From contig NW_003314265.1 in the NCBI RefSeq assembly GCF_000143415.4, positions 1,694,446 through 1,758,445 of the forward strand: a stretch of DNA of 64,000 nucleotides, read 5' to 3'. This document shows positions 54,619 through 64,000 of this stretch, piece after piece (the stretch's first letter is position 1; the number at the start of each line of letters is the position of its first letter). The notes below the pieces were generated by a model. That model did not search any database, had not been told where the DNA came from, and saw only the letters and a list, made by a program, of their open reading frames with translations. The translations under genes were made by a program, and so were the position numbers. The DNA is from Selaginella moellendorffii. Taxonomy: Eukaryota > Streptophyta > Lycopodiopsida > Selaginellales > Selaginellaceae.

Positions 54619-56258
54619 TGTGAGACACAAAATCCCTAGGCCCCAAAGTGGAGCCGAAAGGGTGGCACATGGTAGTGGCCGAAGTGAAAGCCAAACGAAT
54701 GTAACACATTTGGACTAAAAGCTCCGACTTGAAAGGTCAAGAGTGGGAGTGGAACTCCCAATAAAGTGCTCGAGGAACAAGCACAAAGCAAGCAATAAGT
54801 GAGTTTATAGAAAAGGGACACAAGAGGAGTCCAAGATGGACCGAGATGGAGTCCTAGATGGACCCGAGATGGAGTCCAAGATGGACCCGAGATGGAGTCC
54901 GAGATGGAGTCTGAGATGGAGTTCGAGATGGAGTCCGAGATGGAGTCTGAGATGGACCCGAGATGGAGTCTGAGATGGACCCGAGATGGAGTTCGAGATG
55001 GAGTTCGAGATGGAGTCTGAGATGGAGTCTGAGATGGACCCGAGATGGAGTCCGAGATGGAATCTGAGATGGAGTCCAAAGTCGAGATCGAGACCGAGAC
55101 TGAGACCGGGACCGGGACTGGGACCGAGACCGGGACCGGGACTGGGACCGAGACCGAGGCTGAGGCCGAGACCAAGCCCAAGCCCAAGTCCGAGTCCGAG
55201 TCCGAGTCCGAGTCCGAGTCCGAGTCCGAGTCCGAGTTTGAGTACGAGTCCAAGTTTGAGTCTGAGGGGGTGAAAGCCCAAAGCATTCGTCTCCTAGACC
55301 CTGAGGGGTTTGGTGAGCTCCAAAAGTATAGTAAGGGGAGGACTCCAGTGGAGCCAGTTTGGCCAGGAAATGCTAGTTTGTCCCAGGAAGGTTGTACCTA
55401 GGTGGTTGGTGATGGGATAACCACTGGGAAGTCCAAAGCTAGAGTGAATACGGACCGATAAGTAAGGTAGCTTGGTGAAGTGTTCAAAAGCCGACTCTAG
55501 TTCCCCCGGGAGATCGAATGGTCGATGCTCCCAGTCCAAGTGTGGGTGGCACTACCTACTTGAATACCTCGCATGGCTCAATGGAACCTCGCTCTAAACC
55601 CATGGCTAGAGCACCCAAAGGTGGATGGCAGGGAGAGTACCTATGAGGCTCGCGTAGGGCCATGGTGTTCCGAAATGTTGTCCCAAATGCCTAGACTCTG
55701 GAAAGGAAAAGGAGTAGTCCTCTTGTGTAGTGACCAAGGATACAGTCGGGTGGTGAGGAAGTCCCAGAGGACTGTGGGACTTAGTGGTCAAGCCTGTGGG
55801 CCTTGATCCAGTGGTGGCGAACATGGCCATGGGCAGAAAGGGACTTGGTGGGGACCGGAAAAGGGTTATTGGGGAAGGCTATTCTCCATGTTTGTGGGCA
55901 TCCTAAGGATGCTAAGGAGTGGATCTGAGATGATCACTCATGGATGGATGGCCCAATCTTTGAGAGACAGGGCTGTGATATAGGTGGTGTCAGACCACCT
56001 ATGTGACCAAGGTGAATGGGTATGGCCTTAGTGTAACGGGCTGATATGTCGGTGGTACTTTAGGGTGCCAGTCATGGGATCAGACACGTGGAGCACTTGG
56101 ACAATATGCAATGGTTGAGTGGTATGGATGCCATTCTTAGGGCTAACAAATCCCTAAGTCCAAAATAGGACTTACGGAGGTTGTGAGTGAGACTCCTCCA
56201 AGTGGTCGGAGGTGTGGTTAAGTGACTAAAGTAGAATGGAAAATTTTAGTCGCTTACA
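54619..56258 (+). repeat. 5' LTR of element C
   Basis: From TGTGAGACAC to CGCTTACA, about 1640 bp. From about 54706 it aligns closely with the right LTR. In one 120-base stretch (from 55861 against 61441) I count five differences. The first 87 bp have no counterpart in the right copy. Contains the simple-sequence tract at 54830-55270. Confidence 0.75.
54830..55275 (+). repeat. Low-complexity (GAGATGGAGTCC / GAGTCC)n tract in left LTR
   Basis: Imperfect 12-bp units of the type gagatggagtcc grade into gagaccgggaccg units and then near-perfect gagtcc hexamers. Open frames on both strands here (Ser-Asp or Glu-Ser repeats) are by-products of a 3n-periodic repeat and not genes. Confidence 0.9.
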
Positions 56259-56259
56259 A

Positions 56260-56279
56260 CTTGGTATCGGACTTGTTCC
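56260..56279 (+). other. Primer-binding-site-like sequence
   Basis: Immediately after the left LTR, cttggtatcggacttgttc resembles the TGGTATCAGAGC primer-binding site complementary to initiator tRNA-Met used by many plant LTR elements, with a few mismatches. It fixes element C in plus orientation. Confidence 0.5.
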
Positions 56280-57049
56280 TTAGTCCGACTTTTATTGGTG
56301 CTCAAGTATATCACCACTAGTGTTGGCATCAGAAGGTCGTAGGAGTGGGCCTATCCTTGAGGTGTAGCAGGTCGGGAAGACATGGCTCTCCATTACAATT
56401 CAAACTTGTAGACGAGGTGGTGGATAGAAAAGGGCCAATAATGGAACGACTTCGGGATCTTGGGAACAGTGCAAAGTTTTCCTTATTGAGTTAAGGAGGT
56501 GATCCAGATGAGCATTTGACTCAGCAAACTGGCTAATGTAGTTGTGGTAAACAACTATAGTTGGGATCACAGGGAAGATAGAGACTCCAAAACGATAAAG
56601 GAGTCACAAGATTACCCTCATGAAATTGAGGCTGGTGCCCATGAATTTGAGACCAGAATTAATGACCGTGGGAGGTCAAATGCGGATGAGGACATAAGTC
56701 CTTGGAATGGTAGCCGGGCTACCTTGAATAAATGTTGGAACAACCCCAGGAGTTGGGGGTGTGTTTAGAGGATGAATCAATATTCTCATCATATGGACGG
56801 ATAGTCCTAACAGGCGAAGGTAGCCCACAATTATCGAAAAATAGTAAGTGTTGGAATAACACTTATAATGGTGGTCCTGGTGAGTAGGACATGAATACAA
56901 GAAATTGTATTCCAATGAACTGGCACCTCAATAGTAAAACCTTATAGGTCTGGGGATTAGGAAAAGTCCAAAAGGCTGAATGACTTAAGTGGAGTCAAAA
57001 AATGGTCCTAAAGGACTAATGGAAGCATTTGGACTGAGGTGTGTTGTGC

Positions 57050-57198
57050 CCCACGGAGGATGGGGAGGATCATAAGATCCAAATATGAGAACAGTGGGTA
57101 TGTCATGGGTGGCAGAATGAGCCACGAAGGATGGGGAGGATCATAAGATCCAAATATGAGAACAGTGGGTATGTCATGGGTGGCAGAATGAGCCATAC
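57050..57198 (+). repeat. 71-bp tandem duplication inside element C
   Basis: Two consecutive copies of a unit beginning ggatggggaggatcataaga are almost identical (positions about 57058 and 57129). The only visible difference within the unit is at its edge (cacgg/cacga). Confidence 0.9.
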
Positions 57199-58857
57199 TA
57201 AAGTCGTGGGAAAGGTGTTCCTAGAAAAAGCAAACTTTGGTGCAAAGTTGTGTGTGAACACTATGGTGTAGTGCTAACGAATAGTTGGTATGAGAAACGA
57301 CTGGGTAGACCTAGACACAAGTGCAAAGTGTCATAAAGGTAGACTCATAAAGCCGATGGTGTGGAGACACCAAATGTGCCAAGGTGTGATACTTTGAGGT
57401 TATATTGATAGGTTCATGAAAACCCCTTGCCAAGGGAATCCCAATAGAAATGGGAATGGCATAGCCTAAGTTGAAAGGCATGTGGTAGAGTGTGGTGACC
57501 TAGATAATGATGGAGGTGTGAAAGCACCAGTAATGAGTCGTAGGACTTGACAACTATGAGGCAACTAAGCAAGAGGTGCAAGGTAATTAGTTAGATGAGT
57601 AAAAGGTAGCTACCCAAGACTTCTTAATGGCATAAAAAAGTTAGATATACCCTTATTGAGGATAAATTGCTTATGTTGCAATATAATCAGTCAATGTTGT
57701 AAAAGGAAATGCTCATTGTCAAGGAAGCTATCATTGGGACACCTAAACACTCTAGAATACCAGGATTGGTGTTTAGTGTCGTGAAGACAATAGATAAGGC
57801 CCAAGGACTAAGTCCCTAGTGAATGATGGATAGAAAGTGCTATCCAAATGTCCAAGGTTGTACAGACAGGAGAAGACTATTTACCTGAATTGGACAAAGC
57901 TAAAATGGAATTATGGCAATGCTAGTGATGGGCATATAAAAGGCCATAAGTAGCAACGTTAATCCTAGTGTGTGGGATTATAAGTTGAGTATACCCAGAT
58001 TGAGGAACCACTCCCTAGGCTATCGGGTAAGTTCATCCCTAAGAATACTTGTTACGGCATAATAGAAAGTGCAAAACTATCCTCCTAGTCTAAAGAAAAA
58101 TAACCGAAGGAAAGGTGTAAGGCCAAAAGCAACTAGTAAGAGGATAGAACCAAACCATAGGAATTGAATTGCATAACCAAGGGTGGTTATGCCAGTTGGG
58201 AGTGGAGAATCAAGTGGGTGTTCAAGTATGTTGTTACTAGCAACCATGATGCCCTGGAGAGTCTAAAGCATGGAATTGTCCATGTTGGACCATATGGCAA
58301 TTTAAAAGCTTGTGAAAGGAGAGGCCTTAGCAAGCTAAGGGATAGAGAGTTCCTTCAAAGTTTCCCAAAGACACTTCTAGGTAGTTTAGTACCTAGAAAG
58401 CCAAATGTAAATGGTTCATAAAACGCATGAAATTAAAGTGATGTAGCAGAAACATGGCCTTGAAGTTTGCCATAACGCAATACTATCAAGGTTGGGGAGG
58501 TAGTTCCCGAGTGCTCAAAGGGATGGCTTTGAATGAAAGTTGATAGTCAAGGGCTTTCACGCTTGTGCATGAAACCATGTTACGTTAGTCGGATGACTTG
58601 CTAAGTGAGAGTGGCAAGTCATGGGAACAAATACCCTAGTTGAAAGTGCTAACTTCAAAAGGGGTGGCCCATGGGGCTAAGCATGGAGGAGTCCATGCAT
58701 GATCACAAATTTGTCAAGTAGAAGGACTTGGCAGTGTGGAGGAATTAGGTTCCTAAGCTGTGATCTGTAGCGCGCTTTAAGTATAAGTTGGTGCACCGGC
58801 GTGGGGAGTCACGCCAGGCATCTTAGGCGATGTTATCTGTAGATGCATATACAGAGG

Positions 58858-58907
58858 TTGGGTTCGAGTCCCGACCCTCTAGTGCTTGGGTTCGAGTCCC
58901 AAATCAC
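58858..58907 (+). repeat. Two tRNA B-box-like motifs in element C
   Basis: gggttcgagtcccgac (58860) and gggttcgagtcccaaa (58888) match the internal B-box/T-arm consensus of tRNA genes. No full cloverleaf is evident upstream. They may mark a tRNA-derived SINE remnant. Confidence 0.4.
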
Positions 58908-58957
58908 TAGGGTATGGTGATGGTTTGGAATATGAGGATACTCATTTTTTCGATGGT

Positions 58958-59195
58958 CATGGACTCTTAGTGAGGAGATTGGTTTGGGCACACCACCAAG
59001 CGAGGGATGCCTCGAAGTCGTGATGCACGGTTAGATTGCTTAGTGCCAAAGCTCAGCATATCTAACTTGAATGCTTTGGTGCAAGTGGCACCAAAGACAT
59101 GGGGACACCTAATCTCAGTTGTTATGGATCCTTGGTCGTAAGGGTTGGCTTGGGTGCACCGCCAAGTGTGGGGGATGCCCCTGGGGTCATGGTCA
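58958..59195 (+). repeat. Diverged direct repeat inside element C
   Basis: The stretch 58958-59030 (ttggtttgggcacaccacca, then gggatgcctc) is echoed at 59121-59195 (ttggcttgggtgcaccgcca, then gggatgcccc), about 160 bp apart. Confidence 0.6.
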
Positions 59196-60294
59196 ACAAC
59201 TTGAAGGTCTAGAAGACCAAGTACCTCTTGGCAACTTTGTTAAGGTGCCAAGGTGAGATCACTAGATGATTTTGTGGCTAAATAAGGACAATGTCCCTGG
59301 TTCGCTAAGGAATGAAGTTCCTTGTTTAAGGTGTTGATTTGAACTGTTTAAGATTGTGTGGCTTGGTCAAGATGACCAAGTGGGAAGAGCACCTAAGGGA
59401 AATAAGCTGTATCCATACGATAGCATAGTGAGTCCGAGGAAAGTAGTCTCTATAAGAGACCCATGGGAGGGTCACTAAATTGGGCTATGAATAAAGCCAT
59501 ACCAGGAAATGATAAAGAGACATACTAGGGGTAAACACCTTCTAAATTTGGGAAGCAAAGTCTTTGCTATAGAACCGAAAGGATACCTCGAGAATAGAGG
59601 TAGCAATCCTATGTTGTTAAGTGCAACTATCAAATGATAGGAGCAAAAGACTAATGGCTAAAAAAAAGAGCCATAGGAACCATGGGAAAGAATCCAAAAG
59701 GCAAAGTTAAGCTAAGAACACTAAGGCGTTGAGGGCTAACAAATTGTGGGAAAGGCAAAGTGTTTTCAAGGATGGATTCCCAATTGCTCCGATTTGGTAA
59801 AAGTGGAAGTTCCAAGGGAGGGAACGGTAAGGTAGCCAAATAACAGGGCCATAGATAGCTTTAGCACAAATTATGATAACTGGAACTTAGTGCCCAAAGA
59901 GGCATGAAATAGAAGAGAGGATGATGGTGCCCTCAAGTAGAGAACTTACTAGGATGGGGAAGTGGAGTTGCACAATAAGTGCAATGCAAGGTGTCGGAGA
60001 CACCTAGGAAATTGACTTCAAAAAGTCAATAGTAAAAGTTCTAAAGTGCAAAGGTTATATCGATGGAAATTGAGACTACTCGAGAAAGAGTCATGGCATT
60101 GAGATAGAGATGGTGTCTCTAACAGGTTTAGCAAGAACTAAACCAATAAAAGAAGAGAACCACTACAAGTGGTCCAATCAGTCTTTAAGTTGAAGAGACT
60201 ATCCTCTTTAGAGGATGGGTAAAGCATGGTGAGCCTTCAGTATCAAACCATTGACGAATATTGGTGAGGTGCCAAGAATGAAAAAGGTAATACA

Positions 60295-61848
60295 TGTTAG
60301 TATTACTTTATAAAATAATTTATACACATTTGGACTAAAAGCTCTGACTTGAAAGGTTGAGAGCGGGAGTGGAACTCCCAATGAAGTGCTCGAGGAACAA
60401 GCACAAAGTAAGCAATAAGTGAGTCTCTAGAAAAGGGACACAAGAGTAGTTTGAGATGAACCAAGATGGAGTCCAAGATGGACCCGAGATGGAGTCCGAG
60501 ATGGACTCGAGATGGAGTCCGAGATGGAGTTCGAGATGGAATCCGAGATGGAGTCTGAGATGGACCGAGATGGAGTCCGAGATGGACCCGAGATGGAGTT
60601 TGAGATGGACCGAGATGGAGTTTGAGATGGACCCGAGATGGAGTCCGAGATGGACCCAAGATGGAGTCCGAGATAGAATCCGCGATGGAGTCCGAGAAGG
60701 ACCCGAGATGGAGTCCAAAGTCAAGATCGAGACCGAGATCGGGACTGAGACCGAGACCAAGACCGACCCCAAGCCCAAGTCCGAGTCTGAGTCTGAGTCC
60801 GAGTCCGAGTCCGAGTAGGAGTACGAGTCCGAGTCCGAGTTTGAGTCTAAGGGGGTGAAAGTCCAAAGCGTTCGTCTCCTAGACCCTGGGGGGTTTGGTG
60901 AGCTCCAAAAGTATAGTAGGGGGACAACTCTAGTGGAGCCAGTTTGGCCAGGAAATGCTAGTTTGTCCCAGGAAAGCTATACCCAGGTGATTGGTGATGG
61001 GATAACCACTAGGAAGTCCAAAACTAGAGTGAATATGGACCAACAAGTGAGGTAGCTTGGTGAAGTGTTCAAGAGCCGGCTCTAGTTCCCCCAGGAGATC
61101 GAATGGTCGATGCTCCCAGTCCAAGTGTGGGTGGCACTATCTATTGGATACCTGGCATGGCTCAACAGAACCTCGCTCTAAGCCCATGGCTAGAGCACCC
61201 AAAGGTGGATGGCAGGGAGAGTACCCATGAGGCTCGCGTAGGGCCACGGTGTTCCGAAATGTTGTCCCAAAGGCCTAGACTTTGGAAAGGAAGAGGAGTA
61301 GTCCTCTAGTGTAGTGACCAAGGGTACAGTCGGGTGGTGAAGAAGTCCCAGAGGACCGTGGGACTTAGTGATCGGGCATGTGGGCCTCGATTCAGTGGCA
61401 ATGGTGGCGAACATGGCCATGGGCAGAAAGGGACTTGGTGGGGACCGGAAAAGGGTTATTAGGGAAGGCTATTCCCCATGCCTGTGGGCATCCTAAGGAT
61501 GCTAAGGAGTGGATCTGAGATGATCACTCATGGATGGATGGCCCAATCTTTGAGAGACGGGGCTGTGATATAGGTGGTGTCAAACCACTTGTGTGACCAA
61601 GGTGAATGGGTATGGCCTTAGCGTAACGGGCTAATATGTCGGTGGTACCTTAGGGTGTCGGTTATGGGATCGGACATATGGAGCACTTGGACAATGTGCA
61701 ATGGTTGAGTGGCATGGATGCCATTCTTGGGGCTAGCAAGTCCCTAAGTCGAAAATAGGACTTACGGAAGTTGTGAGTGAGACTCCTCCAAGTGGTTAGA
61801 GGTGTGGTTAAGTGACTAAAGTAGAATGGAAAATTTTAGTCGCTTACA
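60295..61848 (+). repeat. 3' LTR of element C
   Basis: Aligns with the left LTR from about 60328 (acacatttggactaaaagct) to its end CGCTTACA at 61848. The first 30 bp differ from the left copy, so its 5' edge is uncertain; TG at 60295 is a candidate. It has its own shorter gagatggagtcc/gagtcc tract (60450-60850). Confidence 0.7.
60450..60850 (+). repeat. Low-complexity (GAGATGGAGTCC / GAGTCC)n tract in right LTR
   Basis: Same tract as in the left LTR, with fewer and differently arranged units, so the array has changed by unit gain or loss since the two LTRs were identical. Confidence 0.9.
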
Positions 61849-64000
61849 TTGGCAAAGCCAAGGAAAACTTGAACGTCCGACATTGATTGTGGAGGCTCCT
61901 ATTCGAGAATAGTCTTGACTTTGGCAGGATCCATCGTGATACCCTCAAGAGTGACAATGTATCCAAGGAATTCCACAGACTCCTGATCGAAGGAACATTT
62001 CTCAAACTTCACGTATAGGCCGTGTTCTCGCAGCTTCGCCAATACCTTACACACATGCTCATCATGCTCCTCCTGAGTTTTTGAGTAGATAAGGATGTCG
62101 TCGAGGTAGATGATCACCATCTGATCAAGAAACTCCTGAAAGACGTCGTTCGCCATGTGTTGGAAAATTGCTGGAGCATTTATCAAGCCAAATGGCATGA
62201 CAGTATACTCGAAGTGGCCATAGCGAGTTCAGAACACAGTCTTCCATTCATCGCCAGGCCGGATCTGGATCAGGTTGTATGCTCCACGGAGGTCGATCTT
62301 GGTGAAGAAGAAAGCACCACCAAGGCGTTCCAATAGGTCCGAGATTAGGGGCAGTGGATAACGGTTCCGAATAGTCATCTTGTTCAAACCTCGGTAGTTG
62401 ATGACTAGCTGCAAACTCCCATCCTTCTTAATAAAGAAGACAGACGCTCCAACCAGGGACTACAAATGTTGAATGTACCCCAAGACAAGGTTCTCATCCA
62501 CGTACTCTTTGAGGGCCTTAAGCTCGGACGGGGATAACCCGTAGGTAGACCCCCACAGAGGTGATGCTCCTTCCTGTAAATCATTGGGACAGTTATAAGG
62601 CTAATGAATAGGCAGTACACTAGCTTTTTTCTTGTCAAGAACATCCCCAAAATCATGATACTTCTTAGGAAGACTGACAAGAGAAACATGCAAAGCAAAA
62701 AGGAAAATAAATTCTTCATGAAGGAGTTCTTTCATAGTGATTGTGGAGATAGGAGGAGGTGTACGACTAAATGGAATGATGAGATGAGGATACTGTCTAG
62801 TGTAAGATGGAAGAGAGGGAAAAGAAGAGCGTGAAACTTCGTAGAGTCAGGAACAGAACCCCAATTTGAGTTTAGGGAACTTTTCCTGATTCGAACTCGA
62901 TGAACAGCAAGGGAAGTTGTGGGAGATGGTGACGTGGGAGAGACGAGCTATAATTCCTTCCAACAGATCTGAGGCTGGTGTAATTGGAACCAAGGAAGGC
63001 CGAGCACTACAGAGGAGGATCCGTATGGTAGGAGAAAGAGGAACGTGATGTCGGGCAGCAAAGTCCGTGTCCATGAAGCCGTAAGTTGCACCCAAGTTCA
63101 GTAGTGCCAGAGCCTTGAGTCCTGATTGTCCAGTGAAAGAAAGGAAACATGGGATGCGAAAGTTGCGGGAATTGGTGGTGGCTTTGATGAAAGGTGGTGA
63201 AGAGCTTCAGGGAATTCAATAAAGAAGAAAAGTGATTTTTATTCGGGGAGTCCAAACAGATAGTTCCTACTCTGTTTGGACAGGGTCGTTTCCTAACTGC
63301 AACAGAGGTGGACCTTGAGGCAGAGTGAACTCGAGCAGTTGGGGAGGCTTCTTGGGACACACAGCTGCTTTGTGATTAGGATCAGCACAGTAGAGGCAAA
63401 GATTATGAGATATTCAACGTTGCTTCTCAGCAGGACTCAACTTCCCTCTGATGAGTCGAGGAGTACCAGAAATATCCATTAGGACCGGAGTAGTAGGTTC
63501 AGGAGTATGCCCCGAAGACTCAAGCTAGGATTCCTGAGTCTGGGACAGAAAAACGGCAGTGCGGCGACTTTCCTAACGACATTCAAAGAGACGATTGTCG
63601 CATCGAACAGCTTTGTTGATGGCGTCCGATAGGTCCATGGGATCCTCCATGGTGAGTAACAAATCCTTGACACCGTTGTTGAGGCTGAAACGAAATTGAT
63701 CAATCAGGGCCTGCTCATCCCACTAAGTGTCCAAGGCAAAAAGTTGGAACTCTGCAGCATAGATCGAGGTGGGACGAGACCCCTAAGAGAGACATCTCAT
63801 CGTTGTGGTGGTAGCACAAACCCGATCCATCTCACCAAAACATGTTTCGAGCTTCTCTTTGAACAACTGAAGATCCACTAGCTCCAGAACCACAACCCCT
63901 TTCATGCTCTTCTCCAAGAGAGGAGAAAACCATGACAAGTTGCACCTTCGAGCAACGTCCCAATCACGCCGATTTGAGACTCGAGAGTGGGGTACCGCTG
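61849..64000 (-). mobile_element. Element B, 5' part: gag, protease and reverse transcriptase, continues beyond window
   Basis: Minus strand. From high to low coordinate: gag (about 64000-63400; DLSDAINKAVRCDNRLFECR), a zinc knuckle (CLYCADPNHKAAVC, about 63390-63345), a protease-like region with LNLGATYGFMDTDFA (about 63090, the usual D-S/T-G replaced), then [63 protein letters not shown] (about 62105) and [10 protein letters not shown]. Stops interrupt RT near 62228 and 61898, and others lie between gag and RT. RT breaks off at VQVFLGFAN where element C begins and resumes at 54613. Confidence 0.88.

Larger units (their letters stand above)
54619..61848 (+). mobile_element. Element C: non-autonomous LTR retrotransposon (LARD-like), 7.2 kb
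   Basis: Bounded by TG at 54619 and CA at 61848, with long LTRs, a primer-binding-site-like sequence after the left LTR and a target duplication. The 4 kb interior (56259-60294) shows no gag, protease, RT or integrase similarity in any frame; frames are short and stop-rich. It therefore depends on another element for mobilisation, like plant large retrotransposon derivatives (LARDs). It sits within the pol gene of element B, splitting the codons for GFAN and FYRNF. Confidence 0.75.

Noticed and set aside
54636-55401. Long open frames encoding Ser-Asp or Glu-Ser repeats
   Set aside because: They arise in all frames from a GAGTCC-type array inside an LTR, whose 3n periodicity keeps frames open; no gene context.
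57050-57198. CRISPR-like or satellite array
   Set aside because: Only two adjacent 71-bp copies with no spacer pattern; a simple tandem duplication.
58860-58905. A tRNA gene in element C
   Set aside because: Only B-box-like motifs are present; no cloverleaf could be drawn.
60303-60866. Same type of repeat ORFs in the right LTR
   Set aside because: Same explanation as in the left LTR.

Overview
The window is plant nuclear DNA. Most genes are split by very short introns (about 45-110 bp, GT-AG with a few probable GC-AG), genes are packed 50-140 bp apart, and there are three long pentatricopeptide-repeat (PPR) genes, a plant tRNA-Lys, plant-type RLCK, FLA and FTSH12 genes and chromovirus-type LTR retrotransposons. 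Short introns, dense genes, PPR abundance and a protein with Sfi1-like (centrin-binding) repeats, which would suit a plant with flagellate sperm, point to a lycophyte such as Selaginella. That identification is inference, not a database match.

Layout. 0-4.2 kb: 3' part of a DDX31/Dbp7-type DEAD-box helicase, then an intact gene for a Crinkler/RHS-like P-loop NTPase with a restriction-endonuclease-like domain and a SAP-like C-terminus. 4.2-10.6 kb: a graveyard with three rearranged fragments of the helicase gene, a decayed SAC3/GANP-like fragment and a composite repeat. 10.8-12.4 kb: a second, broken Crinkler/RHS-like gene. 12.5-27.3 kb: PPR, RLCK, a small orphan ORF, eL27, PPR, fasciclin-like AGP, GID4, PPR. 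27.3-35.4 kb: RELCH (LisH/HEAT), tRNA-Lys(UUU), and a coiled-coil/Sfi1-like/Kelch protein. 36.6-39.8 kb: fragments of an AtuA-like (DUF1446) gene and an auxin response factor, directly followed by a second copy of the composite repeat in opposite orientation. 40.4-41.5 kb: an orphan ORF. 41.9-48.7 kb: convergent APP1 (aminopeptidase P) and FTSH12.

48.7-64 kb is a nest of LTR retrotransposons. A decayed plus-strand Ty3/gypsy element (A) is cut by a minus-strand chromovirus (B). B is split inside its reverse transcriptase/RNase H region by a 7.2 kb non-coding LTR element (C) with about 1.6 kb LTRs. The 5-bp target duplication of C and the reading frame of B across the insertion can both be read directly.

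Functionally the intact genes are housekeeping or organelle-related: rRNA helicase, eL27, plastid FTSH12 motor, putative organellar PPR proteins, GID E3 ligase receptor, endosomal RELCH and cell-surface FLA. The unusual content is the pair of Crinkler/RHS-type genes, the Sfi1-Kelch protein, the composite repeat with nearby gene fragments, and the three-level transposon nest. No CRISPR array, operon, rRNA gene or bacterial feature was seen.
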